From NCBI GenBank assembly GCA_008692225.1, contig VICG01000016.1, positions 558,001-622,000 of the forward strand: a stretch of DNA of 64,000 nucleotides, read 5' to 3'. Made by a program: the position numbers and the translations under genes. The notes below the pieces were generated by a model that had not been told where the DNA came from, did no database searches, and worked only from the letters and a program-made list of their open reading frames with translations. Origin of the DNA: Monilinia fructicola. Lineage: Eukaryota; Ascomycota; Leotiomycetes; Helotiales; Sclerotiniaceae. Shown piece after piece: positions 1-11,065 of the stretch (position 1 is its first letter; each line of letters starts with the position of its first letter).

Positions 1-1
1 C

Positions 2-280
2 GAAATACCACAAGGGCCGAAATCAAAGAACCTTGACAGTACCTTCTTTGCTCAAGGGCAAGGTAACTCAGCACACTTACGAATGCCCTTCAATCACAAG
101 TATTCAGAACAAGGAACTGCGAGCGGAAAGCAGCTGTCTGGAAGAAAACAGGCAACTTTGATAGCCTTGGAGAAGGACGTAGATCCAAATGATCTTAAGA
201 AATTAACAAGCAAAAAGCATTTCAAGGGAAATAAACCAGGTGGAAAGGGCAAGAGAAGAGCGAATTATTTCGCTGATTGA
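2..280 (+). CDS. 3' end of a basic, lysine-rich protein (partial, unidentified)
   Basis: The frame is open from base 2 to the TGA at 278-280, so this is the last 92 codons of a gene whose beginning lies left of the window. The visible tail is hydrophilic, rich in Lys, Gly and Gln, and ends in a very basic stretch (SKKHFKGN, GGKGKRR) followed by NYFAD. Such tails are common in nucleolar or RNA-binding proteins, but I recognise no domain and assign no function. No splice sites are needed inside the visible part. Coding is supported by the uninterrupted frame up to the window edge and by protein-like composition. The true start and any upstream introns cannot be seen. Confidence 0.6.
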   Translation, partial: EIPQGPKSKNLDSTFFAQGQGNSAHLRMPFNHKYSEQGTASGKQLSGRKQATLIALEKDVDPNDLKKLTSKKHFKGNKPGGKGKRRANYFAD

Positions 281-872
281 AGGTCTGATATCGGGTTTGG
301 GTCACACACAAAGGATACCTCAATACGGTGGCGGTTTTGCATTCTGGTTGGAGTTACGGTAGTAGTGGTCAAATAGAAAATAAACGTCACTTCGGCCAAC
401 GAATGCTCAGGAAACCTAAAAGCTGCATTCTTTGGGATCATTTCTTTAGTAACATGAAGCTACTCCTCATGCCATTTGCTTCACATCATTGTGGAGGCGT
501 AGTATTGTTAGTATTGTGATCCTATGAGGTTTGATTGTTTGATGATCGTTTGATGATCGACCATCCACCTTGTCGTAAATTGCCTCGGTCCAAGTACAAG
601 ATGGCCGAGCCGAGTGTGTGGAGAAGTTTGGGGTAAAAGGAACGAAGCACCTACCTAGGTAAGGAAGGGGATGGATACATAAATTAATGAGATAACAGAC
701 AAGAAGCTCAATACTGACTGTACTTTTATCAAACGCTCCCCTTGAATTGGATATTGGTTCAATATAATAGCTTTACACAATTCACAATCGTTATTATATT
801 CAATAATACCCGTGGACTTCGTACACCTTTTCCACAAACCCAAATCTTCTATAGCATCCCGTCTCATCCATT
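281..872. other. Intergenic: 3' region of the left gene and promoter of the acyl-CoA dehydrogenase gene
   Basis: No coding sequence is supported. Open frames here are short and have no protein-like signal. An ACCTAGGT palindrome sits at 653-660, one of five in the window. Confidence 0.5.
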
Positions 873-2470
873 ATGTCTGACAAGATCCCTATTCTTGTAA
901 GAAAGAGTTCATGAATCGATCTCACTCCCGCAAATACTAATTAAATATCGATCAGGCCGCCAATCGAGTGAGTGATCATGCAAAGAAGACTCTAGATCTC
1001 GTTGCCAAATTTGTCGAGGAGAAATGCATCCCGTATGTTTTTTGCCGTGATGCCATCTCATCTGCTACATTCCTTACCGCATAAAGCCATTACTCACAAT
1101 CCACAGTGCCGACCCCGTATTCCACGCACAGCTCGGCGAGGGTGTCCATAGATGGGATACGTACCCTCTTATTATCGAAGACCTCAAGAAGGAGGCCCAG
1201 CGTCTCGGATTATGGAACTTGTTCCTTGCGAAAGGACAGTACAACCGAAGGCGCTGGCTTCACCAATCTCGAATATGGCTTGATGGCTGAACAACTGGGC
1301 AAATCACATTTAGCATCTGAAGCCACGAACTGTGCAGCTCCAGATACGGGGAACATGGAGGTGTTGGCAAAGTATGGAAACGAAGAACAAAAGAGACAAT
1401 GGTTGGCTCCGTTGTTGGCGGGAAAGATTCGTTCGGCGTTTTTGATGACAGAACCGGATATTGCCAGTTCGGATGCTACAAACATTCAGATGGATATGAG
1501 GAGAGATGGGGACTACTGGGTTCTGAATGGGTCGGTAAGTTGTGATGTCTCCCTGTTCGATCAGGGACAATTAGGCTAACAGGTGGTAGAAATGGTGGTC
1601 GAGTGGCGCCGGCGATCCACGATGCAAGATTTATATTGTTATGGCCAAGAGTGATCCTAACAATCCGGATCAATACAAGCAACAGTCTGTCATTTTGGTA
1701 CCAGCCGATGCCCCTGGTATCACGATCAACCGAATGTTGTCGGTCTACGGTTTTGATGATGCGCCTCATGGACATGGACATTTGACATTTAAGAATGTTC
1801 GAGTGCCAGCAAGTAATATGGTACTCGGACCTGGACGTGGATTTGAGATTATTCAAGGTCGTCTCGGTCCAGGACGTATTCATCACTGCATGAGATCTAT
1901 CGGTGCTGTAAGTTGTAACAAAATTCACACAGATATTTCCAGACTAATTATTCATAGGCGGAGAAAGCTCTCGACTGGATGCTTATGCGCATCAATGATC
2001 CAAAAAAGACACCTTTCAAGAAACAGTTGAAAGAACACGGTGTAGTTCTGGAGTGGGTAGCAAGATCAAGAATAGAAATCGATGCAGCTCGTCTAGTTGT
2101 ACTTAATGCTGCTATCAAGATAGATGAAGGTGGTGCAAAGAATGCACTGAAAGAGATCGGCGAGGCCAAGGTTCTCGTACCAGCCATGGCCTTAGCAGTT
2201 ATTGATCGTGCTGTCCAATCATTTGGAGGAGCAGGTGTCTGTCAAGATACCCCTCTCGCATCAATGTGGGCGAATATCCGAACGTTAAGGTTGGCCGATG
2301 GACCGGACGAGGTACATCTACAACAATTGGGTAGAAATGAAAACAAGAGAGGAGCTGAGGTGACTCAGAAGATTCATAGGCAGATGGAAGCGGCGGCGGC
2401 CCTGTTCGCAAAGTACAAAGTCAAGCATATCGAGCCTGGTCCAACTATACGGGAAAAGTCCAAGTTATAA
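873..2470 (+). CDS. Acyl-CoA dehydrogenase (ACAD10/11-like, peroxisomal PTS1), with one frame break
   Basis: FAD-dependent acyl-CoA dehydrogenase for fatty-acid beta-oxidation. Exons by eye: 873-896, 956-1032, 1107-1534, 1590-1907, 1958-2470, all with GT..AG introns of 50-74 bp. Visible family signatures are [15 protein letters not shown], the FAD/substrate motif [31 protein letters not shown] across the third intron, [13 protein letters not shown], and [16 protein letters not shown] near the C-terminus. The protein ends in S-K-L, a canonical type 1 peroxisomal targeting signal, so a peroxisomal location is inferred. The frame breaks once inside exon 3: up to about 1245 the protein reads ...LFLAKGQYN, and homology continues ([11 protein letters not shown]) one base later. 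Dropping one C of the CC at 1245-1246 gives exactly 453 codons (452 aa), the normal family length. The first exon is only eight codons but is needed to join the family N-terminus in phase. Confidence 0.92.
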
Positions 2471-3187
2471 AGTCAGATAGGGATTAGGGGTATATTTCAT
2501 TTATGCGTACAGGAGAAAATGAGACACAATTCATATGAACTCAAATTGAGGTATAATAGATTGATAAATTGATCAATTGATGAATTCATAACATAACACA
2601 ATAATATCACAAATACGAATGAGATGAATAACAAGTATGTATGCATGTATGTGTATGTATATGTATGTATGTATGTATCCATATTCAAACAACCAAAACA
2701 TTCCGTAGATCCATAGTTCTATAGTCATTTAATTCTCTTACTTTTACTTGTATATCATTTCTATACTTTAAGTACGTCAGTGATCGATGAATGTTTTTCC
2801 TCAACCTGGAGGGGAAAGTGGAGATTCGGAAGAAATATCTAATGGATTGCTTACAGTTACTTTCAGTTACCCTGACAACGAGCGTAAATACCAAAGGCAG
2901 AGCTCAAACTCATAAATTTTCACACTTTCTATCATCAAATACAACTTTAGTGCGTACATAAAAGAACATAAAACCTCAAGCAAAGAATCAATTCTACAAT
3001 ATTCAATTCTCAAATCATACTCAAGTTCAAGATCAACTGCAAGGCCAACTTCGACTTCAAATTCAACTTCAACTTCAACTTCAACCACATACATACTTGT
3101 CAAAGTCAAAGATACTTACTTCCCTTACTACGAGCCAAATACCATACCACTCGCTACATTACACTCCCCAAGACAAATCCAAATACA
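2471..3187. other. Intergenic with (TGTA)n and TTCAAC repeats
   Basis: AT-rich spacer downstream of the dehydrogenase. It contains a (TGTA/TATG)n microsatellite at 2636-2678 and a run of imperfect TTCAAC/TTCGAC hexamers near 3045-3085, in what is probably the 5' leader of the Spo12 gene. No coding is supported. Confidence 0.5.
2636..2678. repeat. (TGTA)n microsatellite
   Basis: Imperfect tetranucleotide tract of TGTA/TATG seen directly. Intergenic. Confidence 0.85.
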
Positions 3188-3837
3188 ATGTCTTCACCAA
3201 GCGTTCTTGCAAACAAAGACGTCAACATCGCAGCTATGAATCAGATTAACAGTGTTGATGAGAAGAAAGCACCAGTTGCTGCTGATCCCCATAGTATGGA
3301 GTATCATCGTCAGGTCTTGCAGAATAAGATGCAACAGAATGGGTATGTTTTTTTTTTGCTCTTAATTCTTTGACTTCTTTTACGTTTGGCTTCAATCTCA
3401 GCAACGTTTTCATTTGATGTTTGTCGTTTTGAAGAGAGAAGAAGGAAGTAAATAAACATTCACTAATTCGTAACTTCAATCTGTAGTCAAGAGGAGAAAT
3501 ACATCTCGCCATCCGATACCATCCAATCGCCAACCACTGCCAAGTTGTCGGCTTATCGCAACAAACAGGTTGGAAAGTGAGTATCTTCCGTTATTCCCCC
3601 TTCATTCATATTCCTCCCGATGAGCATCTTCAAAATGAATCTATCTCCAAATCGCCAATGTGAAGAGAAACGACACTAACCGCTTCTTGCAGAAATGTCA
3701 AACCCCGTTCTCTCTTTGCCAAAACCTCTGCCAAAAATCTCACGGCTGCAAACAATGGTCAGCTCTTTGGCCAAGATATCTCAAGCCCAAAACAAACTAC
3801 AAACAACAACGATGCTGGTGACGCTATGCAAGAATAG
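3188..3837 (+). CDS. SPO12: Spo12-family mitotic exit / cell-cycle regulator
   Basis: Small nuclear cell-cycle protein. In yeast Spo12 acts in the FEAR branch of mitotic exit and in meiosis. Exons: 3188-3342, 3487-3576, 3693-3837, giving 129 aa and an exact codon count (390 nt). The central part carries the diagnostic Spo12 block YISPSDTIQSPTTAKLSAYR, followed by NKQVGKNVKPRSLFAK. The block starts at the second exon, and exon 3 begins in the middle of the KN dipeptide. The N-terminus (MSSPSVLANKDVN) and the Asn/Gln-rich C-terminus are unstructured, as usual for the family. Introns are 144 and 116 bp, with donors GTATGT and GTGAGT. The start has a good context (aATGt) and is the first ATG in frame. 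No frame problems were seen. Confidence 0.9.
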
Positions 3838-6194
3838 ATTCCTCATTCTCTGATCAAGGGATGAGATGAGTTTTTGCCTTTTGCACCGCGAGCGATTCTT
3901 CAATAAAGAGGCGTATTAGTATCACGCACTCTCGGCTTTATTATTTTTTGGTTCTGGTTCTGGTTCTGGGATTGTTTCCGTCACAAATCATTGGAGAATG
4001 ATACACGCACACTATCAAGTGAAGGACATGAAATTGTGTTGAATTGTTTTATTGCTAGGCAGGGCTTTGGGTGGGGAAATAGGGAAGGGCAGGGAAGGGA
4101 AAGTGAAATGTTATGTTCGTGTATTTCTTCTTATTCTCCACGTTCACGGACTGTTGGAGTGTAGGGTGGTTTTTGGTACCCATATGATGGACCTGGATAT
4201 CACATCACATTGATGCGAGGAATGGGTGGGTGTGGTACTCTTCCTGGCTAGGATTCTTATGTGCTTGCTGGGTGGGGGAATCATGGCTTAACTGTCATCG
4301 TGCGTTTGGGTATCGATCATGAGGCGTTATCGGGATATTTACTTTCCTTTTTGTTCCGTCTTCTTTCAGAAGTTTTTTCGGGGCTGCCGTCAGGCTTTGA
4401 TAATCTAGTGGAGGTTAGCTGGGTTAATTACATGAGAACGCTCTCTTTCTCCTTTCATCTTTGAAGCTCTTGATGTGCAATCTTGTTTCTGTGATCGTCT
4501 CGCCAGAATGGTGGACCCCATTCCCATGCATGACATCCATCTCTCGTGCCAATGCGAAAACACAAGAAGTATCACTATCGCGTTACTGACGATCCTGCGC
4601 TAGACATCTTGTAGGTAGCACCAAAATGGAGTTTGCTCCCGCCACCCCAAAACCTCCCTTCCGTGCCTGACTATCCAGAAACAACTAATCGATCCCGGCT
4701 TGCCCTGTTTGGGATGGCGGACTTGGGTGGGGATTGGGGATTGGGGATTGGAGAGGATGCGAGAATGGATATTGAGAGCTGTTCGCGAGTGCGAGCGGGC
4801 TGGTTGGAGAATGTTGGTGTGTTGTGTATTTATTCATTCGGTTGGGTAGTTCTGGATCTCTGGTCTATTGGTTGTGTGTTCTGGGGTCGCTTTTGGGGGG
4901 GGGAGGTATTGATGCTTTGGATATGTTGGATACGTTGGATAGCTTTGGTGATGCGCAGGATACGGATGTGGATGCCCTGCAGGGTAGTGAATTGGATATT
5001 TGAATTTGAGATTTTGGGTACAGGCATGCATGGGGAAATGGTTTGGAATTATTGTTTGCGGGAGCAGGGGCCGGTTGGTGAGCTTCGCAAGGCGCAGATG
5101 AGGAGGGGCAGGGGTGGAGGTGTGGAGGGGTTGGACGTGCAAGTTTTGGGGTGGGCAATGGCAGGTTGAAATACACCTATCTTTAGAGATGACGACGCAG
5201 TTTCTCGCATAGGCGTGGGAGATCCGTACGCAGGATCCCGAGTCGTCGACTTCCCGCGATGAGATATTGGGAGATCTTCACACTGTAAAATCTCGCATGG
5301 TCTAGATGTCGAATATCTACGAAGAGGGTTTCAAGTCTTCTTGTATCCATCCATCCATCCATCCATTCATCCATTCATCTCTAGAATTCTTCCAAAGATC
5401 TCTTGGTTGGCTATTATGTAAATACCCCAAACGTTGTATGGAACGACAATTTACTCAAGTTGTCGTCCGGTCAATCGAGTCAGCTGTCAAAGACATTTGC
5501 AGATACTCAATTGGAGGTCTTCTACCTTATTTGCGGTGCTTTGTGTTATGTGTTCTGCGTTCTGCGCTTTGCGCTCTCCGTTTTTGACTATGTTGATATT
5601 CTTGATCTGCTTTTGGGGATGCGCAAGGGGATGGCGAGGACCATAGATTGATACTTAAGCGAGGATTGATTTTCAATCTTTGGGAGGTTCACTCTGCTGG
5701 TACGTTGTTCGTGGACAGAGGTATTTCTGATAATGCTGCTGCTGTCCCTGTTACTGTTGTGATCATGCAAATATAGTATCGAGAAATGACAGCTATTGTT
5801 AGACACCCTTCCATTCCCGGCTCTCTGTACAACATACCATCGTTCTAGACGGGTACTTTTCTCGTCAACCTTGATTTATCACGCGCATCGTACTCTGAAG
5901 CATGATTGACATATCATCGAGAACATCGATATCGAATGATCATAATACAACATGATTCATTAAATTCATACAACTAAGGATACTCCAAAATTTCCCAGTA
6001 TACTCCAACTATTTAATAAAACTCCAAGTTACATTTTCAGATCGCTGCATTGATATCAATTTTATCGTAAACGGTATCCCTTAACCCTAACCACGCGAAT
6101 AAAACTTTTGTCGATCAAATATGTATAACTATCGTAATATCCTTCATCATTACCAAGTATTCTACTATGACAGCCCAGTGAAACGGTCACGCTT
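3838..6194. other. Intergenic, 2.4 kb, no gene supported
   Basis: Spacer between the Spo12 gene and the 3' end of the minus-strand regulator. It includes GGATTGGGGATTGGGGATT-type low complexity near 4725-4750, a G/T-rich stretch 4750-5160 with long but unconvincing open frames on both strands, and an (ATCC)n tract at 5345-5380. I found no recognisable domain or splice pattern. The plus-strand 178-codon frame at 4633-5169 has Gly/Trp/Arg-rich composition expected of G-rich DNA. Confidence 0.45.
5345..5380. repeat. (ATCC)n microsatellite
   Basis: Tandem ATCC/ATTC tetranucleotides seen directly in an intergenic region. Confidence 0.85.
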
Positions 6195-8895
6195 TTAAAA
6201 GGGTGCTTGTGGGAAAAATGGGGCTGCGGCATAATCGAAACCTGTTTCGAGGCCATTTTGAGGATAGGGTTCTGAAAGCCTGGTTAGTGATGGATAATTT
6301 GATGGGATATATCAGATTCGAGGAAGAAGCGATTCCAGGAGTGTATCGATCAATGAGTCACAGGCGAGAGTAGATCATGTGAAATTGAGGATTAATGACT
6401 TACCCCAGAAAATCGAATCAAATAAATCCATCGGTGACATGTTCAATGTCTGTTCTACAGACTGCATATCATCCATATTACCCAGGGGTATTTGTTGAGA
6501 ATAATCAATCCTATCTCATGTAAGCAAAAGGCTCCCCGTAAAGTTATTAAAAATTTGTTGCAAACATACGGTGGTACCATCCCATTTTGCATGGAAGCCA
6601 TCGCAAGCGCGGCATTCTGCTGTTCATATTCACTTGCGGACTTGAAATCTTGCTCCTGCATCATCTGAGGATCCGGGGCCATAACAGCTCGTTGTTGAAT
6701 TTGTTGTTCAACAACCCATCCATGATCATAAATGTTTTTTAATGCAGCCAAAGCTCTCGAGAGAGGTCCGCTAAGTTCGATATCCTTGTCTGACTTGGGA
6801 ACTGTGGATGGCTGTTCTTTCGCTGCTGTAACCGATAAAGCATTTATCAAGTCTCCTTGTAGTTGTCGAACTTCTGGGTCAGTTTTGGTTTCGCCCAAAA
6901 TTCCGAGAAGAACGGCAGAGGAGAGACCGTGGTAGGTGAAAGCCCATGAACGAGTAGGTATAACACTTAGGGAATGCATTTTTAGGTACATCCTAACAGT
7001 TTCAGTGAGGTTTTGTTTGCATTTATCAGCTATTATTGCTTTCTGGTCAGAAGACATTCCATTTTCACCACGCCGGAGAGCTGGTCGACATAATACTGAG
7101 ACGACAAAAGATGTGTGAAGGCGAAGAGCGAAGTACTGTAACCTATCTTGGACAGTTTTACATGCTTCTTTGATGCGAAGTGCTGGAAGGACTCGTTGAC
7201 GAATATTCTCGACGTCGACTGAATTAGCGATAATTTGATTGTAATCTGGCTGAGAAACCGAATCATTCTTGACGAAATCAAGGACTCTCTGACAGAGATG
7301 ATACATAGCTTCTGTGTAGGTGAAACCTTCCGTTAAAGCAATAGGGCTTAAAGGGATTGTACATCTTGTAATCACGGCAATCGGAGATCTGTCGAACGAA
7401 AGTGAGAGTAAACTATCTTGCCAGACGATAGTCCACCTAAAAAAAAGAATTAGACTTAAAAAACAATCACAGTTAATAATGCTTGAGCATACCAAAGTTT
7501 ACGACGAGGCAAATCGTTCCCCTCTGAAGACGAGAATCTGCCGCTTTCGTTCGGGCCTCTGTGGAGTCCCAAAGCTTGGGCAAGTCTGCAAGTGAGACCG
7601 ATCAATGCCCATGACGCCTCAGCTTTCATATCATTGGCAAGAACAAACCCAAGAATTAAGAGCGCCTGCAATGAATCCAGAGATGGACGAATCAAGAAGT
7701 TCGATAACCTCAGGCAATGGAATGATGTTTGGACTGCACTTGAGATTAGCCTCCATTCTTACCGCATGGAATAGAATAGCTCGACATACCAAAAGATTGT
7801 GCGGCGGCTACTCGCTTATGGTAGGTCGTCTCGGCGTAATTTGATGATACAGCAAGGACTGCGAACAGCATTCCTAGCCAGGCTGATGATACCCCTTTCT
7901 GGTTTGGGTTCTTGGTTTTTGCGGAACTAGTCCGATCTTCCAAGTAGATACACAGCTTTGTCTCGAAATCATCAATATCAATCAATAGACCCCAAAATGG
8001 CTGAACTATTTGTTTATATATTTGAAATGACCTATTTATGGTTAGCAGGGGGAATCCCTTGCTCATACTTTCCGTGCTACCTACCTTAAGACATCCTTAT
8101 CTGACGGCAATGCCATGGCAATATCCTGCCTTATTTTATCCATATGTTCTTTGGACATGAATGGATATGGGGCCGTCGATATCTGTAAACCTAGGATAGG
8201 CATTATATCTTTCCGTATAACATCGTGTTCACCTTCGCCTGGTGACGATCCAATTTGGGCTTCTTCACTCAAAAAAGCTGCAATTGAATTTTGACCAAGG
8301 TATCGTGATTCGTTTGGATCGTCTTCTTCTGTTGTGACATTAACTTCGGAGTTCGATCGGACTGATAGACGTTGGATACTATTGTGGGAACGCTTGGTCC
8401 CGCAATAAGAACTATTGATGGAAGGATTTCAAACACCCGATTACAGGTATCTTGGCTTCTTGGAAGATTTGGTATTAAAGTCTATATTCACCTGTAGTTC
8501 TCGGCCAACCGTCCTCTTTTCTGCCAGAGCGATCACTGGAGCTATCTGGGGTTCGGGCTCTCTTAACTCCAGCTACTGAAGCCGTCGGAATTGTCTTCCC
8601 GAGATCCCGGTTCTTAGGGTTGTACGAGCATAAGAGAGCGTGGTCCCTCTTCACACAATTCTCACATGGGTGCTTATTATCACATTTGACCTTGCGTTGC
8701 CTGCAAGGCCAGCAAGCGGTTCCTAAGCGTTGTTCAGTAAGTTGCCATGAAAGAATTTTTGACTTGCCACCATCCAGCCAAGATAGGGAAATGATCCATC
8801 ATACCATATCGAACTTTGCGATGTGAGTGAATGATTCTATTAGCCTCATCGGGAGTGATGGAAGCTTCAATTGGCTCTGATGGTCCTTCACTCAT
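6195..8895 (-). CDS. Zn2Cys6 fungal-specific transcription factor
   Basis: Nuclear DNA-binding regulator. Eight exons on the minus strand: 8895-8805, 8722-8492, 8361-8085, 8031-7790, 7733-7493, 7436-6570, 6510-6404, 6271-6195. They sum to 2133 nt, exactly 711 codons (710 aa). The Zn2Cys6 cluster spans residues about 33-60 (CWPCRQRKVKC ... CENCVKRDHALLC). A serine-rich linker follows, then ESRYLGQNSIAAFL and the fungal_trans domain, with the hallmark helix LSNFLIRPSLDSLQALLILG and ASWALIGLTCRLAQALGLH. The C-terminus is Gln/Met-rich and acidic. The second intron (8491-8362, 130 bp) is inferred. The nearer acceptor at 8404 would put a stop in frame; the TATCAG acceptor keeps phase. A GTG-to-CTG type start upstream is possible, but the first ATG in frame is at 8895. 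Target genes are unknown. Confidence 0.9.
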
Positions 8896-10690
8896 GGTCG
8901 TCGTGAAACGATTCCTATTCAATTCTTGAAAATAAGGTGGGAATGCCGAGGGAATTCCGGAAGGCGCTTATTTTACCAACTGCCCTTTCGCTCCGCTTCT
9001 CAACTAGATGATGTTGAGCTTAGCTTTACACGTGATACTTCGCCTGATTTTTGCTTACCAATGTAAAACGATGAAGGGGAAATAAGAGAAGGTTGAGGTT
9101 ACATTCAAAATCATCAAGCAAATGGAAATAAAGCGAACAAAAAAAGGCAGATGCTATATGACCATATGCATATGAATGATACAGTCATAATGGCAAAAAT
9201 CTTCTCAAACAGTCTCATGTATTATTAAGAATGGTCTAACACTGCCGGGCATAACCGGGGTCTTGATCGAATTAACTTCCGATCAACGGATTCTGGTCGG
9301 GATATAACCTTGATACTTGTCTTGATCCCTTGATCTAGTTGGATGTCTGCTAATATTTGATCAGCCCTATGATGTTAAGCGGCATCTAGATCAGGAACAA
9401 AAGTGGTTTCTTCAAAAACATCTGATGCTATGGATATTTCAGCGAAGGTGGTCTTCCACATCGGATCATCATGCTTCTATGTACTTTTGATCTCAACTTT
9501 AGCATGCCTTTCTTTTTATCTTGCTAAATTTGAGAGCCCAGTTATGTTCCATCATTTTCAAGTATTTTTTTAAACATCATGTAGCAATCATTTATCATTT
9601 TATTGAGAAAGAAAAAAGACGTTTCAGCTTACGCACATCAATGCTACAATGGTTGAGAGAAGGTGCTAAAGTTGCTAGTGCACGTACATTCCAGTTTTCG
9701 TTCAGTTTTTCCCCTTTTAAAAGGACGGTTCGTTCAAAGCTACTGTTAAGTCCGACATGTTGCAGGAACAAGAAGTATTCGATCTCATGCAAGCTAGTCT
9801 AGCTCATGTATGCAGTTATAGTGGGCTGTTCTAATGATCTCCGCTTCCAAGCAGCATTTACGAAATATCTTCTACTGTAGCTATAGATTCTGTTCCTTCT
9901 TAGGTTTTCCAGAACTCTTCGAAGAAGTTGCGATCAAGGGCAAAAGGTTTTCATGACTTTACTCAAGAAAAATGAACAATACACATTAGTAATTGTAGAT
10001 TCCAGAAATATACCGAGACTTCTTCCCATCCGCTAATATGAATGTTCAACCCGCATCCGAACACAATACTTACTTTGAAAATGCCCCTCACGTTCACACA
10101 AGTCTTCAAGTTTCGTGGAAAGGTTCCTTGAAAAAGTTTTGAAGATTGTCCATATCTTGATATACTTACTGTCTTTGCGATCATAAAGGAAAGCCAAACA
10201 CTAAACGTGCTAGTCGCTAGTCGCTCGTCGCTAGAACGTATAAAGGGGTTCAAATGGGTGGTTTCAGAATTTAGCCAAAATAATCAATAATACCTCAAGT
10301 CTTTGAGATTGAAACAGGTTATGTATTGACATTTATTAGTAACTGGGTAACTCTTCTACCAAAAGAATCAATCGTGTTGGGTTGATTTGATATCAATTTT
10401 TTGTTTCAATTGCCAAAACGAATGCCTCATTTTTCTCATTATCAAAAGGCTTAGTCTCAAAAATCTTCAAAATTTGGGGTCACTGGTGGGGGGTATACTC
10501 ACTCCTCCGGAAAGAAGTCGAAACTTTAGGAGCGCAAAGCTATTAGACATGCAACAAGACAGACTAATTATTGATGGCATATCATGTTAAAGTGCTGATT
10601 GGCGTAGATGGTGCTATCGGGTTTCGGGTTAACCTCGGGCCGGTCTAGAAAAATTTCCGGCCAACATAGGTTGACATAGGAGACAACTTT

Positions 10691-10728
10691 CAACAACAAC
10701 AACAACAACAACAATAACAACAACAATA
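10691..10728. repeat. (AAC)n microsatellite
   Basis: Trinucleotide CAA/AAC tract with one AAT interruption. Intergenic, upstream of the orphan gene. Confidence 0.85.
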
Positions 10729-10974
10729 TATTCATTGTTCAAAATTGGTATATTAATCTAAAGCCTAATACCAACGTTGATTAAGAGAAAGTTAGGTCTA
10801 ATGAATCACAACTGGCCTCCCAAGTGGGACGTGATTATGAATCCAATATACACCATGTTTGTGCTGAGTTGATACCATTCAAAGAAAGTATTTCACAGCT
10901 GATGCTACTTTCTTCACTGGAACATTCACATATTGAACCAATTCTCGTGTTGAGATTTTGTTCATTCTGATCTC

Positions 10975-10984
10975 TATATAAAAG
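10975..10984 (+). promoter_or_regulatory. Probable TATA box of the gene at 11066
   Basis: TATATAAAAG lies 91 bp upstream of the first ATG. A pyrimidine/AC-rich leader typical of fungal transcription start regions follows. Inferred from sequence only. Confidence 0.5.
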
Positions 10985-11065
10985 CCCTCTCCACTTCCAA
11001 AATTTCTCCTCTTTTTCATCCAACAAACAATCTACCACACAACAATCCCATATAAAGATACCTTG

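Larger units (their letters stand above)
8896..11065. other. Intergenic, 2.2 kb, AT-rich
   Basis: Shared upstream region of the minus-strand Zn2Cys6 gene and the plus-strand gene at 11066. The open frames (for example 9521-9802 and 9963-10253) are short and lack family resemblance. An (AAC)n tract lies at 10691-10728. Confidence 0.5.

Noticed and set aside
4633..5169. 178-codon plus-strand open frame
   Set aside because: Composition (Gly, Trp, Arg, Val) follows from G-rich DNA; overlapping open frames exist on the minus strand, and no domain or splice pattern is visible.
8404..8491. Apparent frameshift in the first Zn2Cys6 gene between the zinc cluster and the YLGQNS block
   Set aside because: Using the TATCAG acceptor at 8362 instead of the nearer one restores frame and an exact 711-codon total, so no break is needed.
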